Shown piece by piece: positions 1 through 11,600 of a stretch of 64,000 nucleotides of DNA. The position numbers and the translations under genes are program-made. The stretch is taken from positions 992,001 through 1,056,000 of the forward strand of contig JACTVC010000004.1 in NCBI GenBank assembly GCA_018417955.1. Direction: 5' to 3'. Every line of letters begins with the position of its first letter. The stretch's first letter is position 1. The stretch is from Laccaria trichodermophora (lineage: Eukaryota > Basidiomycota > Agaricomycetes > Agaricales > Hydnangiaceae). The notes below the pieces were generated by a model. The model had not been told where the DNA came from. It did no database searches and saw only the letters and a program-made list of their open reading frames with translations.

Positions 1-1190
1 GGAGTGTGTTAGGATATATATATCCTCTTTTTTATCCCAGTTCTCCAATGTTACACTTGGACCTGAACTTATGGCACAGCACGCACTTCACTTGGCCATG
101 CCTTGCCCAGGGGAAAGCTTACCACACTTTGCCAGCTTGCCAGATGAAAGCCCTCTGAATCTCCCACCCAACACATGTTCACTCCCAGTTCTGGCACACA
201 TCTTCCATTCAAATCATCAAAGTTACATTTTGATCCACCCCTACATGGAGCTACATGCCATACTGTAACTGTAGCCAGCCATAGAAATCTAGCTATTATT
301 TATTGGCCTAACCCTCTTACATTTCAAAAAGGAAGAACTGCCCATATTTATACTGTGCAAAAGAAGCAAAATATTGATAGCAGCCGGCATACATGTATAT
401 GGAAAGGTCCTTAATCCTCCAATTTTTTTCCAAATCACAAAAGAAGAAGCAGGATAGTATCCACCCACACAAAGCATAGAAAAATACAAATGAGAAGAGA
501 AAGGTTGGAGAAAGGTCAAAAAGAACTGGATTAACTGGATTAACAGGATAGCATCAGACAAAACAGGTGAACAATAAGCAAAAAGAGAAACATATATATA
601 TACTGACAGGGCTTCACACAGGTGTAGAGGGAAGTGGAGGTTGAAAATGATGGGAAAAAAGTGAAATTGAGGCTGCTGAAGGAGCTGTACCCACAAAAAA
701 GCATGACAATTATTGAACACAGCACTTAAATATTACAGAATCTAGTTATAAGGTCTGGTGGGACAGCCTGTGGCCAGAGTTCCCAGCAAATGCCTCAGTA
801 TAAACAGAATGGTTGCTTAGTCATTATATTAGCTAATCTTACAAATCTTAGCTAAGCGGACCATTGTGCCTTTATATATACAAGCTTTAGACCCATGCCT
901 ACGGCACGGCACTTGCTGGCGCTCGGCCGTTCCTCCAGCACTGGTCACAGCTTGCCAGGGGCAAGCCCCCTGGACCCCCTGGTACGCATGTCTAATCCTA
1001 GTTCTGGTACACACATACTTTATCCAAAGTTACCAACATGTAATTATAAGCATAAGCCCACACTTAAAATAGAAACTACTTGTTGAAGAATCAAAGACAC
1101 ATTGATGAAATTGACAACAGCTATAAATAACTAAATAAAAAAATACAAAATAGAACACATGAGCAGACAGACATATTGGGATGAGGAGAA
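1..1190. other. no supported gene
   Basis: No ORF here has recognisable domains or plausible exon structure. The sequence is AT-rich and holds short stretches that echo each other loosely (about 70-210 and 890-1010), including a GCCTACGGCAC motif seen again near 9285 ahead of another G/T-rich repeat. It may be the decayed flank of that repeat family. Confidence 0.5.
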
Positions 1191-1194
1191 AGGG

Positions 1195-2130
1195 CCTCAT
1201 AATGGTGTGGTCGTGGTGGTTGTGTGGTTGTCGCATCGTTGTGGCACCATCACGTGTCGTCATCGTCACATCGTGGTGTCGTCGTCGCGTCACTGTGGTG
1301 TCCATCCCGTTGTAGTCTGTGGATATGGTTGTATGGTGTTGTCGTGCCATGGTTGTTGCATAGTCGTCTTGTCATTTTGTTGTCGGTCGTCGGTCATGAT
1401 CAGTTGTAGTCGGTTGTCGCTGGGGAGGGGTATTGTGGCTGTGGCCTGTCATTTGTCTGGTGAGGTGTTATTTGGGTGGGCAAGGGATGAGGTGGGATGG
1501 GACTTACTACCTTGTTGTATGTAGCCATGGGTTTGCATCTTATGGTTGCCACCTCGCCAACACGACGTAGTGCCTGCATCTGCGTCGTTGTTGGGGTGCG
1601 CAGTGGTGGTTGGAGCAGGCATCGTCGTCCCATGTCCTCATGATGTCGTTATGCCATGTTGTCACCGTGGGGTCGGTCCTCATCATCCCCATTTCCTTGT
1701 TTGTTGTCGTCCTGTCGTTTTCCTGTGTCTCAGCGAGGTGGGTTGGGATGGACATGGGATGGGGGGTACTCACTGTGTCCTCGTAACATTGTTGTCCTGT
1801 GTCCTAAAGTAAACAACGACGAAGGTGGTTCTTTGTTTGGTTGCCATGTCGCTGTCGGCAATGTGGCACCTGCATTTCGTATTAGAGAGGTGAGTAGTAG
1901 TAGAGGGGAGCATGCTCACCTGCACCCATTGCCGCCCTGGTCCGTTTGTGGGTGCTGGCCATCGTGGTTCGTCTGTGTTTGTGGCCGGTCGCCTTCATTT
2001 GTGGGCAATCGTCGACACGAAGGGGAGGTGGTGGTGGTTGAGAACATTGAGAAGGGAAACGGTTGTTTGTTGACACGATGTAATATTCCCGGCAAACGCC
2101 GCTTGCACAGCTCAGTGAAAGAGATCTCGT
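1195..2130 (-). repeat. G/T-rich dispersed repeat, copy A
   Basis: The + strand is a long G+T-rich, GTC/TTG-patterned stretch. Segments near 1730-1900 align by eye with 9730-9900 and partly with 42090-42200 (shared landmarks: GTCTCAGYGAGGTGG and GTTGCCATGTCG...GTGGCACCTG). Read on the minus strand, the copies share splice-like signals: an acceptor ...AATGCAG before GTGCCAC, then a donor GTGAGTAC and an acceptor ...GAGACACAG about 50 nt on. This suggests descent from a spliced gene with low-complexity (His/Thr/Asn/Asp-rich) exons. No intact product remains. Confidence 0.6.
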
Positions 2131-2660
2131 GAGGGTGTGAAGTGCTTAGTAAAATAAAGCTGAATTTGTCAGCCATCAATCCTTTGTGTTTTCATGTATA
2201 GAAGATCCTCGAAGTTGCAGTTCATACAAGCAAAGCCAAACAAAAATTTCAAGTGCGTCGTGACCCAAAAACCCCAAAACCTCGGGCGCTATTGCTGGAT
2301 AGGTTCGTGATTGGGCCATTCGTTCTTTCTGAAAACTGAAAACTTTGAAAGCAGTGTAACTTGGCAAGGACTTTCAAGGATTTACATGATTTGCCAGGGT
2401 TGCTCCTGTGGCTCCACGTTCCCATAAACAAACCTGTCCAACAGTGTCACTTTTTTACAAATGCGCACCTCACTTTTGAGCTCTGAATTGGTGCGTCTCC
2501 TATGTAGCTCTTGAGGTATAAAGCGGAAATTTTGAACTTTTGCTGGCAGCGACGCTGTGCGTGAAAAATATAGCTCTTATGGAACCTATCTCACGCCAAA
2601 CCAAACGAAAAGAAAACTCCAAAAAGTTATTTATGTTCATAACATCTGGCTTGACGGGGT
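2131..2660. other. no supported gene
   Basis: AT-balanced unique-looking sequence between the G/T-rich repeat and the motif array at 2668. No domain, RNA gene or clear repeat was seen. Confidence 0.4.
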
Positions 2661-2667
2661 AAAGGAA

Positions 2668-2860
2668 ATGCGACACACACCCCGGATTGGGACAATCTGA
2701 AGTAGGACACACTGAAGTGAAGTATGACACAGTGCAATAATGAGTGACACACAGGCGAGCCCAATGTGTCGCCTTTTGCGAAGGTGTGTCACACTTGTGT
2801 ACTTCCATGTGTCGTATACATAGGATCTATCGGATAATGACACGTGTCACACTTTAGACA
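2668..2860. repeat. array of TGTGTCAYACTTC-type motifs, left side
   Basis: A degenerate array with roughly 20-25 nt spacing. The outer half carries the motif as GAAGTRTGACACA and the inner half as TGTGTCACACTT. The matching array at 7683-7890, on the other side of the gene, carries it in the inverted sense. Such paired subterminal arrays are typical of transposase-binding regions in DNA transposons. I could not define terminal inverted repeats or a target duplication, so the element ends are unknown. Confidence 0.5.
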
Positions 2861-2913
2861 TTTAGTACCCTGTATGTAGGTCATAGCTAATTCAATTCGT
2901 CAATGTCTAAGTC

Positions 2914-5900
2914 CTACGATCTCCGTTCCATAATGCAAATTGGCTCTTGTGGGGGCGCTTTCGCTTTCGAGCGCCGAGTCCCTTGGGGCAGAATATCTTT
3001 CTCATCCACCTCATTCCTCCCCCGTTTCATACACTTTCCCTGTGCAGCCATGCCAGTCAACATACCTGGGGTTATGGCGGCAGCAGCCTTGAATGGTGAA
3101 GAAGCCAGTGGGGCCAGTGACAACAGAATTGGTGAAGAAGACGGTGACAACGGAATTGGTGAAGAAGACAGCAGGGGTGATGACGGAGGCGGAGATGATG
3201 AAGGAGGAGGAGGTAAGAGAGTGTCGGGGAAGTTGTATCGCATACCATCAAATGAGAGATCAGTTGTGGGATCGTCGCCCAAAAAGCCTGATGTATAACC
3301 ATCAAGTATAAGGTCGGTTGGGTTGAGGTTGGTCCAGAAATCCTCGTTATCACTCACGGCATCGATGCCCCCCGAAAAATGATGTGGCACGAGGTTTGAG
3401 CTCAGATTCACTAGGAGTTTGTTTTGAGATGAAAGGAAACATGGTTATTGAAAGAGTAGATACTTACTTTGCATAGTTACGTCCTCGAATTCACTGTTGC
3501 AAGTGCTTGAATGTTGATGGTTCACCACGGTGCGAACGCGGCCACTTGAGCTGGCATCGGGGAGTGGAGGGCAAGGTACTTGTGTATGAGGTGTCTTCAA
3601 CTTCTTCCCTCCACTGGTTTTGAGTTCTTTGAGTTGAGCCTGTAGTTCCTTCCCACAAGCCAATGACTTCTGCCGATTTTCTTTCTCTGCTTCGACTTCA
3701 TTGGCGAGTGCGTGTGCAAGATCTTGAACTTCACCCAGCTCATGAGCTTTCCGCGTGGTTGCAGTTTGGCGTTGGACTTTGCGAGTCATGCAGTGCACCA
3801 AATCGGTCTGGCTACCGCTCTTGATGCCAGTGTCTAAAGTTGCCCGAATTTGACGAGCAACATGCTCATCGATATTGCGCGCACTGAGGGCATACTTAAC
3901 GAAGGAGGTTCAAATGAGATACATGTTTTACGTACATGAGTATAGCTTCCACAAGGGGAAGCTTGATCCCACTCTGTTGATTTGTCCAGTGATGTTGGCC
4001 CTCACCAATGTTCGTTGTTGCTGGGATGCTATCCCAATCTTCTGGAAGAATGTTGGACTGCGACCGAAGGATGCACGGGACAATCCATTTGCTGACATAT
4101 TTGTGTGCCCACCAATCTGAAATGACATCGTCAGGACATGCGAGCAATGAGAAGTAAATGGAGCAAGCCTTGGATCTTCTTAACTTTGAGCCCCGCAACA
4201 AATGCCGTGAAATTCTCGAGTTCTTCAATCGATGCAAGGTAGGGAAAGTCCATGAGACGTTGATAATCAGTGACTGAGACGAGACTCTTGAAGTCAAGAA
4301 TGCCCCTATGGCGAAGATTCAATGTAAAATTTTCTTACGGATACGTTGTACCTACCTTTTCGTGTGAGTTAAACAGAGGCGAACAAAATATGTGGCGAAA
4401 TCTTCTGGAGTCACGTCAGCTGGAATACCACTGAAATCGGGCTCATTTGTTTTCATAAATGACTTGGCTGCTCCCAATACCTGCACTGCCTCCATGTCAG
4501 CATTGAGACAGGCAAGGTTCCCACCTTTGGAAAATCTCTTGAAGCGCATCTTTTTGCTGGTGACTGCGAGGATATGCTTTTGGAGGTCATTGAAGAGGCG
4601 CTCGTAATGATCTGTTTCTGCTGAGTTTGTATATACACCAAGGGGATGGCAGAATGTGGAATTTACATATACAGTCGCAAGAAGAATTAAGGCCCTAGTG
4701 CTCAACCCCCCCTCCCCTTACCCCCCAAATCTGGTATGTTCTTCCCACCCTCCTATGTTTTTCTTAGAAGGAACCATCGGTTATTGGCAGACGTCACCTC
4801 CGAACATTGTTTACCAATGATAGCGACGACCTTCCATGGTTCTCCACGCTCATTGAAGTTGTTGACTGACCTGGCCGGCGCCGGCACCATGCCAACCACC
4901 TATGCACCCGACGTCGACTCCAGGATGTCACGCCCAAGAAACATGTGTAAATGCCACACACATCAGGACGTATGCAAGGTATCGAAATTTACTGACTGAA
5001 TATGTGTGGAACTTACCAAATTAAGCTCCAAGGGTGCTCTGGTAGTGTTGTAGACCATTTGAATGGACTTCATTAGAGAAGGTCACAAAAAAATTTAAGG
5101 CCTCTGATGGATGCCCCCCCCCCCCAACCCTATATCCGGGATCCATGTTCCGCCACCCCCTTGATATACACGGACAATAGTAACAGCTAAGAACATGGTT
5201 AGATATACGCCATATCGACTTGGAGCATGAGTAAGCTTACCTCGTTGAACTCGGGGATAATAAATAACCATTTCCCATTCATTCATGCCAGAAGAATCCT
5301 TGACACGCTTGAAGGTGGTGTCACACTCAAAGGATGATACTTCGTGAAGAAGGGACATAAGGAAAGGAACGCCAGTAAAGATAAGCATCTTCCCCTTTTC
5401 GGTTGTCACAACATCGTGAATGTACCATTCGGAAGGTTGCTTCGAGAACTCTTGGTGAAACAGATTGAAGGCACCTATGACGACTGTAAGCTGATGACAA
5501 AAGACAAGCATGAGGGGCAACGAACCAGGTATTCCCATTCCTGCAGGGTTTTTCTTCATCCAGTTGGCATGTAAGATGTCCTGCTTGACTCGTTTATCGT
5601 TCAAGGCTGAATTGTACTGTCCAGGTTCTTTGCCCCCGAGGAGCAGCTTCGTGGATGGCGCTTAAGTCAACAACGTAAGCAAATTCAGCTGCCATGTGAT
5701 AATCGAGAACATACCATTGTCTACCTTCTGTACCGTAACTCCCGCAGATCCTACAGCCTCAATGCATTCTTGGTATGCGACCTTGACCTCAATCAAAGCC
5801 TTGGCCATGGGAGGCATCGGATGGTTGTGTGGGATGTTCCCAGGATGTACAATCAATGCAAATCGCATGTTTGAATCTTCAGGTATGTATATTCTTCGTT

Positions 5901-7478
5901 TTGAGGGGCATGTGTGGTTAACAATCGGAGAGCAGACCGCATTACCATTAACAATGTGAATGTGAGCTACAGGATCGTTAGCTAAGTTATCTTGAAGAAC
6001 ACCAAAGGACCTACAACATCGCTTGAGCTTTCGACCAATGTGCCCAGGAACTACTCGACTGCAAGATGCCGTGTCCATATCCCATGATAGACTGGAGCCA
6101 TTTAGAAATTGCGAAAGGACATCCTCGTCCACGTCATCAGGAATGGGAAAGGTTTGATGTTTTTCCTTGAATGTCTTCGACCACCTGCTGCAGGCTATGA
6201 AGTAGGTGTGGCCCCGCGATGGCCCCTGTACGGTGAACGTTAGAATTGGTTGATTCCGATCCAAAAAAAACCAAACCAACGTTGGGTTTAGGTTGCATCT
6301 TTGGTCGCCCATTGCACTGCTTCCCTGTACCATCCACTGCTCCACATCTCCGTTGAATGATACTTAGAAACCTTCGAGAATGTCAATGAATGTCGCAATA
6401 GTCTAGAGAGTGCAATATTGACTCATGTGGCCGCCTTGAGTTCCTTTGTCCCCCCTTCTTCTATCCTGGTCTGTTCCTGTGCCTCGAAGATTCTGGTGCG
6501 AGGCCCAGGATCTAGTTCATACCGCTCAGGTGGAGTAGTTCAGGGTCAGCTTGGGAGCAAGAGTAAGAGCCACGACATTTGAGGCGTGACCGTCGACAGT
6601 CTATGGGAGGGAGATCCGGTTGGAATGTAACCATGGAGTGGCTATCACTCGTTCCGGTTGAGGCGACCCATGAATCCTGATCCTGCTTACTATGAGTTTG
6701 AGGAGACATTATGAGAAAGACGAGATGTACCTTGTTTTTGATCAGTGCATCCACTCTGTACAAATCGCCATCCTTATCATACAATTGGAACTTTTGGGCA
6801 ATGAGGTCAAGTATGAAAGCTGTTGGACGCCGAGGAATTGGCCAGACGGAGGGTATTTCTCGGAGATATTCAACGCACTCAACGCGCAACTCCTTGGTCA
6901 CATTGAATGGCTGCTCGAGAACCCAGGAGGTTATGTCAGAATCCTCCCAAATGGTGGTGGAGATTTCGATGAAGTCGTCTGAGTCAAAGGGTGCCCTTGA
7001 CGATGTGTGCGGCTCAAATTCAGATAATCTAGAAAACTGAGAATGAAACACAAGGAAAAAAAAAAGTGACATACGACATCCTTCATTCCTCCTTCAGCAA
7101 ATCCTTCTGCTCCATCTCCTGATACCGTTCCAGCTCAGCCTCCTCATCGGAATCCAGGATTTCAATGACAGTGCAGTCATCCTCAGTGATCGTTCATACT
7201 TCGACCGGAGCATTAGGTGGGGAGTCATCATGCCCAAGAGTGATATCGAGTGCTTCCTGTTTGACTGTAATCTGACGACTGTCGCTCGCGATGTTGGTGG
7301 GACCAGACTGATCAACGCTGTCACATGCTCGTAACCATTCCTTCAGCGTCTCGGTTTTGATCCAATCGTTGTTCAAAAAAATAGCAGGATGTGAAGCAAT
7401 AAATTCGGTTGAAAAACACTGCCCGGTCCAGTCAGTAACTAGAAAAAAACAGGGCTGATTTATCATACAGTATTTCAA
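2914..7478 (-). pseudogene. Agaricomycete-expanded transposon-like multi-exon gene, broken
   Basis: At least eight exons on the minus strand read as one protein. In order they contain: an acidic stretch near 7150; a block with PSVWPIPRRPTAF and DQDSW (about 6920-6650); C/H-rich GPSRGHTYFIACSRW (near 6200); PGNIPHNHPMPPMAK (near 5810); a block with FECDTTFKR (near 5310); WDSIPATTNIGEGQHHWTN (about 4060-3970); and a coiled-coil-like, Ser-rich tail ending near 2914. From memory this is a hypothetical family present in very many copies in Agaricomycetes; its biochemical function is unknown to me. Small introns are mostly intact. Lesions: an in-frame TGA at 7196-7194, a 525-bp MITE splitting an exon (4639-5163), and a GC donor where GT is expected (4168). 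The flanking inverted motif arrays suggest it is the gene of a mobile element. Confidence 0.65.
4639..5163. mobile_element. hAT-type MITE inserted in an exon
   Basis: 525 bp flanked by the 8-bp direct repeat ATATACAC (4631-4638 and 5164-5171). The ends are imperfect terminal inverted repeats, starting CAAGGGGATGGCAGAATGTG on the left and CAAGGGGGTGGCGGAACATG on the reverse-complemented right; all differences are transitions. An 8-bp duplication and a CA..GG-type start fit hAT elements. Removing the insert and one duplication rejoins the host exon in frame. The interior has C- and G-homopolymer runs and no ORF, so it is non-autonomous. Confidence 0.85.
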
Positions 7479-7682
7479 AAGTCGATGATATCCCGGATCG
7501 ACATGGAGTCAATAAACGCAGCAGGATCCTCATGGAAGCGATGATCGGATGGCATGAGCAATTGAATGTAGTGCCGATGGTCAATAATTTTATGGGGAAT
7601 AAAAGGAAGAAAATTTGTGCTGCAGTGTATTTTATTGAACCTGCATGAAATGGTACATTCAAGACCTAATTGAGTATTACAA

Positions 7683-7890
7683 GGCAGAGTGTCGCCCTCA
7701 ACCTAAGTGTGTTGTCCTCTGGGGTTGTGTGTGTCACACTTCAGTGGCATGTGTCGACCTTCTTGTTGAATGTGTTGCAATTTCGTACATTGTGTCATTC
7801 TTGTTGTAACAGTGTTGCACTTCATTTGAATGTGTTACACTTCGTGTGTGTGTGTCATTCTTCGCGATGTAGTGTGTGGGTCATACTCTG
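7683..7890. repeat. array of TGTGTCAYACTTC-type motifs, right side
   Basis: About nine degenerate units of TGTG-YRYNCTTC at roughly 20-25 nt spacing, all in the same sense and inverted relative to the outer half of the array at 2668. It lies just outside the 5' end of the minus-strand gene. I read it as the other subterminal region of the same element. Confidence 0.5.
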
Positions 7891-8094
7891 TATATCCTCC
7901 TGGCTTGACAACTCGTTCTTGTTGCCAAGCCTTTACTTATCCTTGAACCAGAGGGTAATGCCAAGACATTGAGTTGGAAAGGTGACTGGCACTCTGCAAT
8001 TGACTACCCACAGCCACAAAAGAAGAATGCTTGGGAATCTGCCTGGAACCTGTACTTAACACCATGACAGGGCCAACGCTCGTTTCTCCCGCTC

Positions 8095-8984
8095 ATGTGG
8101 TCGTCCCCACGAACAAGAAGAATTCCCTTGGTTATCGCCTTTCTCATTGTACTCCCTGTCTTTTTCGTTCTTTACCAGGAGTCACACTCGCTCTCTCCGT
8201 TCTACAGCATCCGTCCCTACCCAAAATTCCGCGACGGAACACTCGGTTCATGGGTGCCAGCGTCTGAACGTGCCGCGGAGGCAGACAAATGGAACCAGCC
8301 CGGCTGGTGCCGTCCGTATACCTCACCAGCCAATGGGGGACCCGATGAGAAGGACGAAGAGAATAATATCCGGAGAGCAAGATCGGTCGCTTCGTAGGAG
8401 TGGGTATTGGAGGATGGGAAACCAATGAGGGTGTGGGATGCTGAAGCGTTCATCGAGCGTGCGCTCAAAAGCCGTGGAGGGGTGGTTGTTATTGGAGGTA
8501 TATCTCAACTTTTGGTTGGTTCGTGAACAAAATTTTACACTTTTCACCTACAGATTCGGTGGCAGTCCAAATGTTGTACGGACTCGAAACGCTTCTTGGC
8601 ACACATCACGGAGATTGGCCACGGACGATTGCTCAGGATACAAAGGTCGATGATAAAGGGATGTACCTTCTCTCCTCGACACTCACCCTGGAGCCCGCGA
8701 ACCCATTTTTAGAAAAGCTTCTTGCGAAACCCTCGCTTGCATCGGTGCCTCGATCACGATTTTATCGACCTTTCCTTACCTCCTACCGCTCAGACGTCCT
8801 CATGGATGAATCTGCACTCAACATTACGATGACCAAAGCCGGAATGACGGAGACTTTGAACCCCATGCATCATATATCCAAGGGCGATTGGCGTAAAGGT
8901 CTGTGGAATGCCAGTAAAGAAGAAGGGTGGCCTGGGGAACTGGATACTCAGTCAGCAAAAGTTCAAGTTCCATGTCAGGCCTAG
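8095..8984 (+). pseudogene. PC-esterase/TBL-like (GDS-motif) acyltransferase, truncated
   Basis: The N-terminus has a short basic head followed by one hydrophobic segment (PLVIAFLIVLPVFFVLY), as in a type II Golgi membrane protein. An acceptable intron (8498-8553) joins VVVIG to DS, giving a GDS motif in the context seen in PC-esterase/trichome-birefringence-like acyltransferases, which acetylate or deacetylate glycans. Downstream are LLGTHHGDWPR and about 110 further residues. Damage: an in-frame TAG at 8395-8397, and loss of the C-terminal half (where a DxxH motif would lie) at about 8985, where a CTAG-rich repeat begins. Family assignment rests on motif context only. Confidence 0.45.
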
Positions 8985-9240
8985 TATATATTGTATGGCT
9001 GTACTAACCTAGTGTGTCCCTTGTGTGGCTTTGGATGGGGCTTAACAGGCTAGGTATCCCTAGGATGGGCCTTGAAAACCTAGTGAAGCCTAGTATGGAG
9101 AGCAGAAGGCTAGTACAACCTAGTGTGGTATCTAGCAGGGTATTATCATTCATTTATGTCAGTTGGTAGCATATCACTAGCCTAGCATAGCCTAGCATGC
9201 CTGTACTAGGATAGGATTCAGCTACATTGGTTGACCATTT
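8985..9240. repeat. CTAG-rich degenerate repeat
   Basis: Dense, irregularly spaced CCTAGT/GCCTAG motifs (for example CCTAGTGTG, GCCTAGTATGG, GCCTAGCATAGCC). A related stretch occurs at 11365-11470 (CCTAGTATGGCC). The transition cuts off the esterase-like gene, so this is likely the end of an unidentified element. Confidence 0.45.
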
Positions 9241-9369
9241 TGTTTCGTTGTCAAATCATATGTATTGACCAAGCGTTGGGACCGTGCCTACGGCACTTAA
9301 CATTATAAAAGTACTTTAGATATGGAGAAACATACTAACAGCTACTATAACTAAAGTACTATAACTACT

Positions 9370-10020
9370 AAACCCATTGTTGTAGTCGTCGTTCGTCGTT
9401 GTCGTTGGCGCGTTGTCTGTAGTCGTTGTTGTTCATCCGTTGTTGGTCGCCACGTCGCCGTCGGTAGGAGATAGGGGAGTCGTGATATTCACCTGGAAGT
9501 TGAATGTGGACAATGACGACAAAATGCGTCGTCACCGCCCGTCGCCCCTGCTTCTGGAAGTATGAAAAAAGGAGAGGGAGGGAATCATGTTGCTACTCAC
9601 CTAGATTATAACGTTCCCTCGTCGTCGTTTCGTGGCCATCCCGTGTCCTTGTCGCGTCCTCCTCGTCCTGTGTTTTCCTCGTCGCGTCGTCATTGTCCCT
9701 TGTCGTTATTGTCCCGCATCATCGTTCCGTCGCTCTCCTGAGTCTCAGTGAGGTGGATTGGGACGAACATGGGACGGGAGTACTTACCCTGATGTCCTAA
9801 AATACACAACTCGTTCATCGTCGTTTGGTTGACACGTCGCTGTCGGCGACGTGGCACCTGGATTCCGTGTTAAGGAGATGATTGGGGGGGGTGAGGTGAG
9901 CTTACCGTGTCCTCCTCGCGTCCTCCTCGCCGCGTCGTTGTCGTTGTTCCGTGGTCGTCCTGTGTCTCAGCGGGGTGGCTTGTGACGAACATAGGACGGG
10001 GGGTGCAGTCAAAGTAGAGT
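9370..10020 (-). repeat. G/T-rich dispersed repeat, copy B
   Basis: Same family and orientation as 1195-2130. On the minus strand a putative exon starting GTGCCACGTCGCC follows an ...AATCCAG acceptor, ends at a GTAAGTAC donor, and is followed after about 50 nt by a GAGACTCAG acceptor. The matching signals in copy A make chance unlikely. The product would be low complexity and is interrupted. Confidence 0.55.
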
Positions 10021-10459
10021 GATGTGAAGTAGAGCGATGGAGGTACGTCGGACTTTGGTCGGACTTCGATCTAATTAATCACATGACACTAATCACGCGT
10101 TTCATTGGAACTTTGCTCTCTGTTCTTGACCACCACCTCCTCCCCATTCCCATTCCCCACCCCCCTGCTCCTACTCTGTCCTTCTCCCCCGGCGACGACG
10201 ACGACGGTGGCTCGACGCTACAACTCCTGGCTGTGCTGTACCCTGCTCAGCGACACCGCATTGAGTTGAGCGACTCGCTTGTATAGTATGGTGTCAAGAA
10301 GGAGACATCATGGGCGCAGAGTCTCTGAGCGAGTGAGTGCTTCTCATCGATTATCTGAGCATATATGCTACTTATCTTACAGATTTGACTTTCCAACGCA
10401 GGTATTCAATCGACTACCATTTTCGCCGATGCTTTGCTACGGGTTCTCTTGCCAAGTAA

Positions 10460-11359
10460 GTGTTTTTCGTCGCATACATGCGCATATATGTGACGTATCT
10501 TACAATTCTGACAGTATTTGAATGCTTGGTGTCTTCCCCGATGCCCAGGCCGATGATGGCGCGGATTTTTGGTCAAACCCGTCAAAACGTTGTGGTATTT
10601 TCTGGGAGACTGTGGGTCTGTACGGCACGTCACGCTTCTGACTCTCTAGGTGCTAGTTTGCTAACAAACACATTGTTAGCAGAGTATCGTCCCATTGGAC
10701 TCAATTCACGCACACCGGGGATATGCTCTCCCAGTTCTCGCCACCATCCACGCCATCGCAGCCAAAGTCGCCTTGGCTACACGCAAGCTCCTTGCGGCCG
10801 CAGCCATCAGCGCAATTCCTCACACGCCACCACCAATGATGACGAACAAGTTGACTCCTCGCTAACCCATTCAGCAGGGATGTCAGCCGTCATCGTCGAG
10901 ATCCTCTCGCTTCGGCTCCTACAGACACACATCCAGGCGGGTTCCGAGGAAGACGATTACGTCGCATGTCGAGTAACGTCGCTCATCAGACGTAGGGAGC
11001 AAGGGGTCTCAGACGGCGATGACGACCGTTCACTTCTCTATGAGCAGCACAACATCGAAGAGGTCGAGAACTCTCGCCGTCAACTAAATAAAGGTCTTTT
11101 CCTTCGTTCTCGAAGAGAACTCTACACTGATCAACTATTTAGACAGCCGCTTTTTTTCTTTCGCGTGTCACTTACTTCCCCGTATCTCCAGTGTTCCCAT
11201 TCAGGTACGCAATTTTCTTGTTCTCCATCATTTCGGTCTCGTCTCGACTGCCCCGTGCTTTTGCTACCATTCTCGTGTTTTTTTAAACGTTGTATTAGAT
11301 ACTACAGGAATTATATGATTCATTTTGCCCATATTTCATATGAAGTGGTCGGAATGTAG
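10460..11359 (+). CDS. doubtful 299-aa ORF
   Basis: An open frame of 299 codons with no recognised domain. The start is not convincing: the first 30 codons cover sequence with intron-like signals (GTAAGTG near 10456, TTCTGACAG near 10515). The middle is Ser/Arg/His-rich and the end hydrophobic. Possible splice sites between 10310 and 10560 suggest remnants of a spliced gene rather than one exon. I do not recognise it; it may be chance. Confidence 0.15.
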   Translation: MFFVAYMRIYVTYLTILTVFECLVSSPMPRPMMARIFGQTRQNVVVFSGRLWVCTARHASDSLGASLLTNTLLAEYRPIGLNSRTPGICSPSSRHHPRHRSQSRLGYTQAPCGRSHQRNSSHATTNDDEQVDSSLTHSAGMSAVIVEILSLRLLQTHIQAGSEEDDYVACRVTSLIRRREQGVSDGDDDRSLLYEQHNIEEVENSRRQLNKGLFLRSRRELYTDQLFRQPLFFFRVSLTSPYLQCSHSGTQFSCSPSFRSRLDCPVLLLPFSCFFKRCIRYYRNYMIHFAHISYEVVGM

Positions 11360-11364
11360 GATAA

Positions 11365-11600
11365 GAATTTGAGATCTAGTGTAACATAGTATGGAAAAGA
11401 CTGGCTAGGATGTCCTAGTATGGCCTTGCATGGTGTTGGGATCCCAAATAGCCATGCAAGAGACCGATCCCATGCAAGGCCTATCACCTGGGATGTAAGC
11501 CGAGGTTCCAAACTTGGCCATGGAAGGGGGGCTAACCTTTCATGGCCTATTGGTGCCTCTCATGGGCATTTATGGCCCAGCATGGAACGTGAACTTTTGC
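11365..11600. repeat. CTAG/CATGCAAGG-rich repeat
   Basis: Contains CTAGGATGTCCTAGTATGG and repeated CATGCAAG/ATGCAAGGCC blocks, related to the stretch at 8985-9240. No gene. Confidence 0.35.
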
